From Nocardioides aquaticus (GTDB lineage Bacteria > Actinomycetota > Actinomycetes > Propionibacteriales > Nocardioidaceae), in assembly GCF_018459925.1 (NCBI RefSeq), contig NZ_CP075371.1, forward strand, positions 1,674,001-1,738,000: a DNA stretch of 64,000 bases, written 5' to 3'. A program made the translations under genes and the position numbers. Below are positions 1 to 7,284 of the stretch, in pieces. How positions within the stretch are numbered: position 1 is the stretch's first letter; every line of letters starts with the position of its first letter. Below the pieces are notes generated by a model that was given only the letters and a program-made list of their open reading frames with translations, did no database searches and was not told where the DNA came from.

Positions 1-1
1 C

Positions 2-244
2 TGGGAGCGTCCGGGTCCGCAGGTGCATGAACTGGTCGAGAACTACATCTCCGCCGCGGTCGCCGAGCTCCGGCGGGCGACCGGACCCGTGGTGCTGGTG
101 ACCAACGAGGTCGGGCTTGGGGTGGTGCCGGCGCACCGCTCGGGTCGGCTGTACCGCGACCTGCTGGGCCTCACCAACCAGCGACTCGGGGTGGACTGCG
201 ACGAGGTGCACCTGGTGGTCGCCGGATGCGTGTTGGTGCTCTGA
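2..244 (+). CDS. cobU: Adenosylcobinamide kinase/guanylyltransferase, C-terminal part
   Basis: The reading frame is open from base 2, so only about the last 80 residues are present; the P-loop half lies outside the window. The visible part has the family's conserved run VTNEVGLGVVP, then GRLYRDLLGLTNQ and DEVHLVVAG near the C-terminus. CobU/CobP phosphorylates adenosylcobinamide and transfers GMP to it before the lower ligand is attached. It converges on cobD with only 11 bases between the stops, consistent with a contiguous cobalamin locus. Confidence in family is high; completeness cannot be judged. Confidence 0.93.
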   Translation, partial: WERPGPQVHELVENYISAAVAELRRATGPVVLVTNEVGLGVVPAHRSGRLYRDLLGLTNQRLGVDCDEVHLVVAGCVLVL

Positions 245-255
245 GCCCTGCCTGG

Positions 256-1206
256 CTACCGGCGCCGGCGAAGGCGCCGCCCTCCGCAGGCCAGCGCGAG
301 CAGCACCGCCACGACCGCTGACGCCGTGTCGACGCGCCGGGCCAGGTCCAGCGCCCGGGCCACGTCGTACGGCTCGGGCGGGCGGACGGATCCGAGCACC
401 TGGCGGTGCTCGACCCGATCGCCGTAGGTGTTCGCCCCGCCGAGCTGCAGGCCGAGCGCCCCGGCGAACGAGGCCTCGACCGGGCCGGCGTTGGGGCTGG
501 GGTAGCCGGCGGCGTCGCGCCGCCACGCCTCGAGGGCCCCCCGCGGGTCTGGCCCGAGTGCCGCGGCGAGGAGGGCGGTCAGCCGGGCACCGGGGAGGTT
601 GAGCAGGTCGTCGAGCCTGGCGGAGGCCCAGCCGAACTCCTCGTAGCGCTGGTTGTGGTGGCCGACCATCGCGTCGAGGGTGTTCGCTGCCCGGTAGCCG
701 AGGAGCCCGGGTACGCCGGCCAGGCCACCGAGCACCAGCGGGGCGACGACGGCGTCGGACGTGTTCTCGGCGACTGACTCGACGACCGCACGTGCGATCT
801 CGTCGGCGTCGAGGGTGCGTGTGTCACGACCGACGAGGTGGGTGAGCTGTCGGCGCGCCTCTGGCAGCCGACCCTGCTCCAGCAGCGCCGACACCGCCCG
901 CCCCTCGCGTTCCAGCGAGGCTCCGCCGAGCACGACCCAGGTCGAGGTGGCGGTGACGACGACGTGCAGCGCGGGTCGACCCAGGGTGAGGCGCTCGACG
1001 ACCAGCCCGACGGTGACCGTGGCCCCGACGAGCACGCCGTCGTGGAGAACACCCCGCGCCCGTGTCGGCCGATAGAAGCGGGACTCCAGGGCGGCAGCGA
1101 TTGTGCCGAACCCGGCGACCGGGTGGAAGCATCGGGGGTCGGCCACGAAGCGGTCGGCGACGACGCCGAGTGCCAGGCCGGCGGCCCGCGAGAGCGCACG
1201 GCTCAT
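256..1206 (-). CDS. cobD: Adenosylcobinamide-phosphate synthase CobD (CbiB type)
   Basis: Membrane protein of 316 residues that joins the aminopropanol arm to adenosylcobyric acid. The conserved block VGRDTRTLDADEIARAVVES (about 125-144), then AENTSDAVVAPL, RAANTLDAMVGHHN (172-185) and FGWASARLDDLLN are all present. The ATG at 1206 is chosen because it overlaps the cobS stop by 4 bases (ATGA); a longer in-frame extension upstream would run through cobS and is not credible. Last gene of the minus-strand run cbtA-cobT-cobS-cobD. Ends in an arginine-rich tail. Confidence 0.95.
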   Translation of the reverse strand: MSRALSRAAGLALGVVADRFVADPRCFHPVAGFGTIAAALESRFYRPTRARGVLHDGVLVGATVTVGLVVERLTLGRPALHVVVTATSTWVVLGGASLEREGRAVSALLEQGRLPEARRQLTHLVGRDTRTLDADEIARAVVESVAENTSDAVVAPLVLGGLAGVPGLLGYRAANTLDAMVGHHNQRYEEFGWASARLDDLLNLPGARLTALLAAALGPDPRGALEAWRRDAAGYPSPNAGPVEASFAGALGLQLGGANTYGDRVEHRQVLGSVRPPEPYDVARALDLARRVDTASAVVAVLLALACGGRRLRRRR

Positions 1207-1958
1207 GCGAGCCCCACCACCAGGGCGGCCAGGCAGAGCTCGATTGCCGCCCCGTACACATCCCCGGTCACGCCTCCGAAGCGGAGCACGGCCCGCCGCA
1301 CGAGAACCAGGACGACGACGACAGCTACCCCGGCCGCGATTGGCGCTCGCCACCAGTCACCCCCGGTCCACGCGACGAGTCCGGTGATGACGCACGTGAC
1401 CGACATCCACCCCAGCACCGTCGCGAAGCGGGTGACCGCTCCGGCGTAGTCGCCGCCCAGCCCGTCGGGACGGGCACCCGGGACACCGGCCGCGCACGTC
1501 AGCAGCAGCGCGCAGCGCGAGGCACAGACGAGGGCACCGGCCAGGACCGCGCTCTCCGGCGAGGCGATGATCGAGGCGAACGCAGCGGCCTGCAGCCCCA
1601 GCACGAGGAGCACGGCCGCACCACCGGCCGGGCCCGAGGTACCCGTGCGCATCACGGCCAGCGACCGTTCGCGGTCGTAGGACGCCGTCAGCCCGTCGGC
1701 GGTGTCCGACAGGCCGTCCACGTGGAAGGCCCGGCTGCCCAGCACGAGCGCCCCGACGCACAGGAGCCCGATGACGAGGGGGGGCAGACCGGCCGCCCGC
1801 CCGAGCCCGCCGACGGCCGCGACCGCGAGCCCGAGCGGAAGCACGGCTAAGGGGGCCAGCAGTATCGCCGCGCGGGCGACGGAACGGTCGACGAACCGTG
1901 GGGGAGCGACGCGCACCACGGTCAGCATCCCGACGGCGAGCCGCCAGCCGTCACGCAT
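1203..1958 (-). CDS. cobS: Adenosylcobinamide-GDP ribazoletransferase (cobalamin synthase)
   Basis: Integral membrane enzyme of 251 residues that joins adenosylcobinamide-GDP to alpha-ribazole (phosphate). The family signature FHVDGLSDTADGLTA lies at about residues 78-92, followed by the conserved MRTGTSGPAG stretch; the rest is mostly hydrophobic helices. The ATG at 1958 overlaps the cobT stop by 8 bases and gives the usual N-terminus with an early TVVRVAPP motif. Sits between cobT and cobD in a translationally coupled run. Confidence 0.94.
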   Translation of the reverse strand: MRDGWRLAVGMLTVVRVAPPRFVDRSVARAAILLAPLAVLPLGLAVAAVGGLGRAAGLPPLVIGLLCVGALVLGSRAFHVDGLSDTADGLTASYDRERSLAVMRTGTSGPAGGAAVLLVLGLQAAAFASIIASPESAVLAGALVCASRCALLLTCAAGVPGARPDGLGGDYAGAVTRFATVLGWMSVTCVITGLVAWTGGDWWRAPIAAGVAVVVVLVLVRRAVLRFGGVTGDVYGAAIELCLAALVVGLA

Positions 1959-3003
1959 CCGGCATGAGCTCCGAGAGCATGGCAACGTCGCGGAGCACGG
2001 CGACGGCACTGCGCAGCACGGGCACGGCGCTCACGGCCCCGCTGCCCTCGCCCAACCGCATGCCGAGGTCGAGCACGGGCTCGAGGCCCAGCTTGGACAA
2101 CGCCAGCGACTGCGCGGGCTCGGTGGACCGGTGCCCAGCCGCGAACCAGGCCACAGCGCCGGGGGCGATCCGCTCCGCGGTCAGCGCGCAGGCCACCGAC
2201 ATCAGGCCGTCTAGCAGCACCGGCACTCCCGCCGTGGCGGCCTCGACGAGGTAGCCCGTGCTCGCCGCCAGATCGGCACTGCCGAGGGTAGCCAGCGTGG
2301 CCATCGGGTCGTCGGTGCGGCCGCGGGTCCGGCCAAGTGCCTGGTCAATCACCTGCTCCTTGCCGGCCAGCCCAGCATCGTCGACACCGGTGCCCCGGCC
2401 GGTGACCTCCGAGGCCGGGAGGCCGAGCGCGGCAGCGATGATGGCTGCCGCCGGGGTGGTGTTGCCGATGCCCATGTCGCCGCTGAGCAACAGCTGGGCG
2501 CCGGCCGCGATCTCCTCGCGCGCTACGGTCCGGCCGATTTCGAACGCCTGTGTCGTCTGCTCGACGGTGAGCGCGTCTTCCAGGTGGATGGCGCCGCTGC
2601 CGCGGGTCACCTTGTGGGCGATGACCTCGGACGGCACGTCGGTGAGGTCGTCGTCGACACCCAGGTCGAGCACCCGCACGTGCACGTCGTGCGCAGCGGC
2701 CAGGGCCGAGACCCCGGCACGACCGGCCACGAAGGTGCGCACCATGGCAGCGGTGATAGCTGGTGGGTACGCCGAGACGCCGTGGGCGGCGACGCCGTGG
2801 TCGCCCGCGAAGATGACCAGCCGGATGTTGTCGAGAGGGGACGGCGGGACCACGCCCTGGGCGCTGGCCAGCCAGACCCCGAGGTCGCCGAGACGTCCCA
2901 GCGCACCGGGTGGTGTGGCCAGCCCGGCGAGCCGGTCTTGCGCGAGGGACTGGGTCTCGCGGCTCGGGGGCTGCACCGGCTTCGGTGCCAGGTGTGGGGT
3001 CAC
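1951..3003 (-). CDS. cobT: Nicotinate-nucleotide--dimethylbenzimidazole phosphoribosyltransferase
   Basis: Activates the DMB lower ligand to alpha-ribazole phosphate. The 350-residue protein has the full family set: PPGALGRLGDLG (31-42), FAGDHGVAAHGVSAYP (65-80), GDMGIGNTTPAAA (about 175) and LGEGSGA near residue 318, which carries the presumed catalytic Glu. The start is a GTG overlapping the cbtA stop (GTGA). A second CobT-like domain exists at 20.9-21.8 kb fused to BluB, so the window encodes two. This copy keeps the GDHG motif that the second one lacks. Confidence 0.95.
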   Translation of the reverse strand: MTPHLAPKPVQPPSRETQSLAQDRLAGLATPPGALGRLGDLGVWLASAQGVVPPSPLDNIRLVIFAGDHGVAAHGVSAYPPAITAAMVRTFVAGRAGVSALAAAHDVHVRVLDLGVDDDLTDVPSEVIAHKVTRGSGAIHLEDALTVEQTTQAFEIGRTVAREEIAAGAQLLLSGDMGIGNTTPAAAIIAAALGLPASEVTGRGTGVDDAGLAGKEQVIDQALGRTRGRTDDPMATLATLGSADLAASTGYLVEAATAGVPVLLDGLMSVACALTAERIAPGAVAWFAAGHRSTEPAQSLALSKLGLEPVLDLGMRLGEGSGAVSAVPVLRSAVAVLRDVAMLSELMPDA

Positions 3004-3803
3004 AGGCTGGCGGCTAGCTTGCGGCGCTCAGCGTCGGCTAGGTCACGTTGGTGGAGCGACCGTGTCAGCCCGACGAGCGCCACACCGATGACGCCCCACA
3101 TGGTGGCCTGGGTGAGGATCGCAGCCCGGCGGAAGTACCAGAGGGTGTCGGCGGGGAAGTCGCCGAGCTCGTTGATCGTCGGGAGCAGCTGCCCTGCGAC
3201 GACGGTGACCACTAGGAAGAGGGCACCGCCGGCCAGCACGGCGACGTACGCACCTCGATCAGACCAGAGCCGGTTGGCCAGGACCACCGAGGCGACCGCG
3301 ACGGCGACCGAGATCAGCAGGTAGAGGAAGTAGAGCCCCGTGCGGCTGCCGATGGTTTCGGTGTTCCCGACCGCGGGCGGGGACGCGGGGTATTTCAGGA
3401 ACGGGACTATGGCGACGGAGACGAAGCCGAGGAAGGCTACGAGCGCCGTGGACTGGCCCGGGGTGAGTCGGCCCAGGCGTCCGACGACCCCGGCCGAGAC
3501 GAGGGCGACGAGGCCTCCGAGAGCGGCGCCGACGCCCAGCGAGCCAGTCACCAGTCCCCAGGTGCGTTGGGTGTGCCGGGAGACGACCGTGCTCTCATCC
3601 TCGTGGGAGTGGCCGGCCTCCTCGCCGTCGTGGGAGTGGGTCTCCTCGGCGGTGTCGGCCGGAGCCGCAGCAGCACCGGCCTCCTCGAGCTCGATGGCGG
3701 TCTGGACGTGGGGCTCAGCCACGAAGTAGGCGACCCCGAAGGCGGCGAGGCCGGCGATGAGTCCCGCCAGGAGACCCCGGACCAGGAAGGTACGTGCAGT
3801 CAT
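3000..3803 (-). CDS. cbtA: Predicted cobalt transporter subunit CbtA
   Basis: A 267-residue membrane protein with about five or six hydrophobic segments, the first at residues 6-28. A histidine/acid-rich loop (HSHDGEEAGHSHEDE, about 56-70) is a plausible metal-binding segment. CbtA is a predicted cobalt permease subunit paired with the small CbtB, which lies just upstream, and the pair follows a cobalamin riboswitch, as is typical. Stop overlaps the GTG start of cobT, so cobalt uptake and lower-ligand genes are co-transcribed. No strong ribosome site is seen before the ATG. Confidence 0.9.
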   Translation of the reverse strand: MTARTFLVRGLLAGLIAGLAAFGVAYFVAEPHVQTAIELEEAGAAAAPADTAEETHSHDGEEAGHSHEDESTVVSRHTQRTWGLVTGSLGVGAALGGLVALVSAGVVGRLGRLTPGQSTALVAFLGFVSVAIVPFLKYPASPPAVGNTETIGSRTGLYFLYLLISVAVAVASVVLANRLWSDRGAYVAVLAGGALFLVVTVVAGQLLPTINELGDFPADTLWYFRRAAILTQATMWGVIGVALVGLTRSLHQRDLADAERRKLAASL

Positions 3804-3839
3804 GGGTGGATCCGTTCAAGTGACGGCTCCGGTACGAAG

Positions 3840-3892
3840 GATCGCCCGGCGGACCGGGGCGGAGGAACGAGGCAGTCAGGGACCGGGCGATC
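3840..3892 (-). other. Inverted repeat between cbtB and cbtA
   Basis: Arms GATCGCCCGG (3840-3849) and CCGGGCGATC (3883-3892) are exact reverse complements with a 33-base loop; the right arm overlaps the cbtB stop codon. It could tune cbtA expression or RNA stability. No T-tract follows, so a strong terminator is unlikely. Confidence 0.4.
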
Positions 3893-4103
3893 AGTGGCAG
3901 GGGTAGCCCATGAGGTGGCGACCGTCGTGGACCCACTCATGGATCGCGGTGCCGGCGGGCAGCGAGACCGCGCCCTGATCCGCGCTAATGAAGAAGAGCA
4001 CGAGCACGGCCAACAGCCCGAAGAAGAGCGCCCAAGGGGCCAGCTCACGTAGCGGGATGGCCGGGATCTCGACGGCCCCGGGAAGTGCGACGGTCTGCGA
4101 CAT
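3891..4103 (-). CDS. cbtB: Predicted cobalt transporter subunit CbtB
   Basis: A 70-residue protein with one membrane segment (ALFFGLLAVLVLFFIS) and a histidine-containing C-terminus HEWVHDGRHLMGYPCH, the pattern of CbtB. The ATG at 4103 is preceded by a strong AGGAGG site 4-6 bases upstream, which decides the start against longer in-frame forms that would run into the riboswitch. Paired with cbtA 87 bases downstream. Confidence 0.92.
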   Translation of the reverse strand: MSQTVALPGAVEIPAIPLRELAPWALFFGLLAVLVLFFISADQGAVSLPAGTAIHEWVHDGRHLMGYPCH

Positions 4104-4159
4104 GTGTTCCTCCTCTGGGGATGAAAGCGTCCCCATGAATGCGGATGAATGCGCGGACC

Positions 4160-4258
4160 TTCGGGTCTGACTCCACCGCTGCCGATCGCTCGGAGGCGGT
4201 ATCACAGTAGCGCGACTGTACCGGATTTTCACCGGCTTCCTCGTGCCCGCACAGTCAG
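4160..4258 (-). promoter_or_regulatory. Cobalamin riboswitch upstream of cbtB
   Basis: Read on the minus strand, the segment has the cobalamin-aptamer core: a GAAGCCGGTG element followed by AAATCCGG, then a CGCTACTGTGA stretch, and ends near GAGTCAGACC, about 57 bases before the cbtB start. It begins immediately after the stop codon of the cobB-cobC gene. Expected to shut off cbtB-cbtA-cobT-cobS-cobD when adenosylcobalamin is plentiful. It looks short compared with the two other aptamers in the window. Confidence 0.85.
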
Positions 4259-6684
4259 CCTAGGGCATCTGACAGGGCCGCCACCAGTAGGTCGGTCTCC
4301 GGTCTTGGCCGCGCCGCGATGCGCACCCACTCAGGCCCCAAGCCCGGGAACGTGTCAGCGCGGCGTACCGCGATCCCCGCCACGCGCAGGCGGGCGTACA
4401 CGCCGTCACCGACGCGGTCCAGGACGTACGACGTAGCCGACGGCACGTGCTCGACGCCCAGCCGCTTGAGGGCGGTTTCGAGGTCTTGACGCCAGCCGAT
4501 CATGGTCTGCGCGCGTGTCGCTGTGTCAGCCGTCGCCGCGGGCGCCGTGCAGGCGGCGATCGCGGCGGCCGCACTCGTGGACACCGACCACGGCACCTGT
4601 GCCTGTCGCAGCTGCGCCAGCGTCGCGGGGTCACCGAGGAGGTAGCCGGCCCGCACGCCGGGAATGCCCCAGTGCTTGGTCAGGCTGCGCAGCACGAGCA
4701 ACCCGGGAAGCGCTTCAGAGGCGAGGCTCGCGACCTCGCCGGGAACCGTGTCCATGAACGCCTCGTCCACGACGACCATCCGTCCAGGTCGCAGGAGAGC
4801 CTGGATCGTCGCGGCGGGATGAAGGACACCGGTCGGGTTGGTCGGGTTGGTCGGGTTGGTCGGGTTGGTCGGGTTGCCGATCATCACGAGGTCGGCGTCG
4901 TCGGGCACGGCTGCGGGGTCGAGCGTGAAGCCGGTCTCTGGGGTACAGAGCACTTCGGTCACCCGGTTGCCGGCCTGCTGGAGCGCTGCGTGCGGCTCCG
5001 TGAATTGGGGATGCACCACCACCGGGTGCCTCCACGATCGGAGTCGCGCGACGAGCGAGAAGGCCTCTGCGGCACCGGCCGTGGCCAGCGCCTGGTCAGG
5101 CGGGCGTCCATGCCTGGCCGCCGCTGCGACAGAGGCCGCAGCGGCGTCCGGGTAGGTGCCGATCCGGTCCAGACTGTCTCGCAGTGCCGCGCTCAGCCAC
5201 GACGGTGGTGGGCCGGGGAAGACGTTGACCGAAAAGTCGAGCAGTCCGCCGGCCACCTCCACGTCGCCGTGATAGCGAAGGGGGTCGGTGATGGCCGCCG
5301 GGGGCGCCACGGCGCGTCGCTCCACCGCACGCACCGGGGCCGCGGAATGCGGTACCGCTGCGTGCACCGCGTCCGCGAACCGTTGGGCGAGGTGGGGATG
5401 ACCGGCCCAGTGGACGTGCAGGTACGAGGCGTGCAGTGTCGGTGACACGAAGCCGATGGTGCGGTCGTCGACGGTCCACGCCGGGCTGAGCCCGGCCGGC
5501 GGGTCGACGTGGGTGCGGTGGAACTCGTGTCCGGTCACAACCTCACCCGCGGAGGTAAGGAGCGAGTCTCCGGCCGCCGTGGCGGCGAAGTAGCCGAGGG
5601 TCAGCCGCGGTGTCATCTCGGCGGTGGCGTTCAGCGCGCCCACCATCGCCTCGCGGTCGACGCTCTGGCACAGGTACAGGAGGCCCGCACACTCGGCGAC
5701 AGTGGGAGTCCCCGACATGATGGCGGCCTTGAGGTCGGCGCGGAGAGGGACGTTGTCACCGAGCCCGGCCGCGTGCACTTCGGGAAAGCCGCCGCCCAGG
5801 TAGACGCCGGCCGTGTCAGGCGGGAGCGCCGGGTCGGTCAGCGGGTCGAAGGACACCACGTCGCAGCCCGCGGCGCGCAGCAGCTCCTCGGTCTCGGCGT
5901 ACCGGAACGTGAACGCGCGTCCGCCAGCCATCGCCACCACCGGGCGGCGGTCGCTGGGTCGGGTGACCTCGACGTGCGGGTCCCAAGGCGTAGCATCTAG
6001 GTCGGGCGCGGTGGCGGCGATCTGCAGGACGCGTTCGAGGTCGACCACCTCGGCGATCTGCTGCGCCAGCTGGTCCAGGGTGTGTGCCGCCTCGTCCCGT
6101 TCGGCCGCGGGGACGAGCCCCAGGTGCCGGGAGGGTACGCCAAAGGAGTCGTCGCGTCCGATGCTGCTAAGGACAGGCAGGGCGATCGAGGAGGCGACCT
6201 CGGCAGCGTGCCGCGGCGAGCCAGCCTTCTTCAGGATGACACCGGCGATCTCGACGGAGTCGTCGAAGGTCGCCATCCCGTGCACCACGGCCCCGATCGA
6301 CCGGGAGGCCCGCGAGATGTCCACAACCAGGACGACCGGGCTGCGAGTGAGGGCCGCGACGTGCGCCGTCGAGGCGAACCCGTGGCCGCCGACCCGGCCG
6401 TCGTAGAGGCCCATCACGCCCTCGATGACGGCCACGTCGGCCGCGGTGTCGCCGTGCAGGAGCAGTGGGACGATGCGGTCCTCGCCGACGAGGTGCGGAT
6501 CGAGGTTGCGGCCCGGACGCCCGCAGGCGAGGGCATGGTAGCCGGGGTCGATGTAGTCAGGCCCAACCTTGTGGCCGCTGACGACGTGCCCGGCGCGGCT
6601 CAACGCCGCCATCAAGCCGATGGAGACGGTCGTCTTTCCTTGGCCGGTTGCGGGTGCTGCCACGACCAACCGCGGCAGGCTCAC
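4255..6684 (-). CDS. cobB: Fused cobyrinate a,c-diamide synthase / CobC-type PLP aminotransferase
   Basis: An 809-residue two-enzyme fusion. Residues 1 to about 450 are cobyrinic acid a,c-diamide synthase: P-loop PATGQGKTT (11-19), HKVGPDYIDPGYH, and a class I glutaminase-like domain with nucleophile Cys332 in AECAGLLYL. Residues about 480-809 are a CobC/CobD-type PLP enzyme (threonine-phosphate decarboxylase or histidinol-phosphate aminotransferase fold) with PLP lysine near 670 in SLTKHWGIPGVRAGY, which would supply the aminopropanol arm. The usual NPxNPTG motif is expanded to five NPT units at 604-618. GTG start overlaps the cobO stop by one base. Confidence 0.9.
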   Translation of the reverse strand: MSLPRLVVAAPATGQGKTTVSIGLMAALSRAGHVVSGHKVGPDYIDPGYHALACGRPGRNLDPHLVGEDRIVPLLLHGDTAADVAVIEGVMGLYDGRVGGHGFASTAHVAALTRSPVVLVVDISRASRSIGAVVHGMATFDDSVEIAGVILKKAGSPRHAAEVASSIALPVLSSIGRDDSFGVPSRHLGLVPAAERDEAAHTLDQLAQQIAEVVDLERVLQIAATAPDLDATPWDPHVEVTRPSDRRPVVAMAGGRAFTFRYAETEELLRAAGCDVVSFDPLTDPALPPDTAGVYLGGGFPEVHAAGLGDNVPLRADLKAAIMSGTPTVAECAGLLYLCQSVDREAMVGALNATAEMTPRLTLGYFAATAAGDSLLTSAGEVVTGHEFHRTHVDPPAGLSPAWTVDDRTIGFVSPTLHASYLHVHWAGHPHLAQRFADAVHAAVPHSAAPVRAVERRAVAPPAAITDPLRYHGDVEVAGGLLDFSVNVFPGPPPSWLSAALRDSLDRIGTYPDAAAASVAAAARHGRPPDQALATAGAAEAFSLVARLRSWRHPVVVHPQFTEPHAALQQAGNRVTEVLCTPETGFTLDPAAVPDDADLVMIGNPTNPTNPTNPTNPTGVLHPAATIQALLRPGRMVVVDEAFMDTVPGEVASLASEALPGLLVLRSLTKHWGIPGVRAGYLLGDPATLAQLRQAQVPWSVSTSAAAAIAACTAPAATADTATRAQTMIGWRQDLETALKRLGVEHVPSATSYVLDRVGDGVYARLRVAGIAVRRADTFPGLGPEWVRIAARPRPETDLLVAALSDALG
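4831..4875 (+). repeat. Five tandem 9-bp units inside cobB-cobC
   Basis: The unit GGTCGGGTT occurs five times without error, encoding (NPT)5 on the minus strand in the substrate/PLP-binding NPTNPTG motif of the aminotransferase domain. The period is a multiple of three, so copy-number change keeps the frame. Confidence 0.95.
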
Positions 6685-7220
6685 TACTCGATGCCTCGCT
6701 GGCCCTTTTGACCTCGGTCCATCTGGTGCTTCACCTTGGTCATCTCGGTGACCAGGTCGGCTGCCTCGATCAGCTTCGGGTGTGCCCGGCGGCCGGTCAC
6801 CACCACGTACTGGCGACCCGAGCGGTTGCTCAGCGTCTCGACGACATCATCCACGTCGACCCAGCCCCACTGCATCGGGTAGGTGAACTCGTCGAGCACC
6901 AGAAGGTCGTGGGTCTCAGCCGCGAGGCGGCGCTTGATCTCCTGCCACCCCTCCGCGGCCTCGGCCGCATGGTCGGACTCCTCGCCCTCCTTACGGGACC
7001 AGGACCAGCCGGCGCCCATCTTGTGCCATTCGACGGGGCCGCCCTCGCCGGTGTCATCGTGGAGCTGGCCGAGGCGTTCGAGTACGGTCTGTTCGCCGAT
7101 GCGCCACTTGGCCGACTTCACGAACTGGAGGACGCCGACGTTCCAGCCCTGGTTCCAGCTGCGCAGCGCGAGCCCGAAGGCCGCGGTCGACTTCCCCTTG
7201 CCGTCGCCGGTGTGGACCAT
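6684..7220 (-). CDS. cobO: Cob(I)yrinic acid a,c-diamide adenosyltransferase, N-terminus frameshifted
   Basis: Transfers the adenosyl group from ATP to cob(I)alamin precursors. The 178-residue frame starts MVHTGDGKGKST with the P-loop at 5-12 and shows FVKSAKWRIGE, VEWHKMGAGWSWSRK, LDEFTYPMQWGW and TEMTKVKHQMD. The family's N-terminal arm is encoded upstream from an ATG at 7285, which overlaps the chelatase stop (TGATG): PKGKPEVTPDDGLTTRERRN. It is out of frame by 65 bases, so a base (mod 3) is missing near 7216-7226. Initiation at 7220 would keep the P-loop but lose the arm that helps close the active site. Confidence 0.85.
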   Translation of the reverse strand: MVHTGDGKGKSTAAFGLALRSWNQGWNVGVLQFVKSAKWRIGEQTVLERLGQLHDDTGEGGPVEWHKMGAGWSWSRKEGEESDHAAEAAEGWQEIKRRLAAETHDLLVLDEFTYPMQWGWVDVDDVVETLSNRSGRQYVVVTGRRAHPKLIEAADLVTEMTKVKHQMDRGQKGQRGIE

Positions 7221-7284
7221 TGGTTGCGGCGCTCTCGTGTCGTGAGGCCGTCGTCGGGCGTGACCTCAGGCTTTCCTTTGGGCA

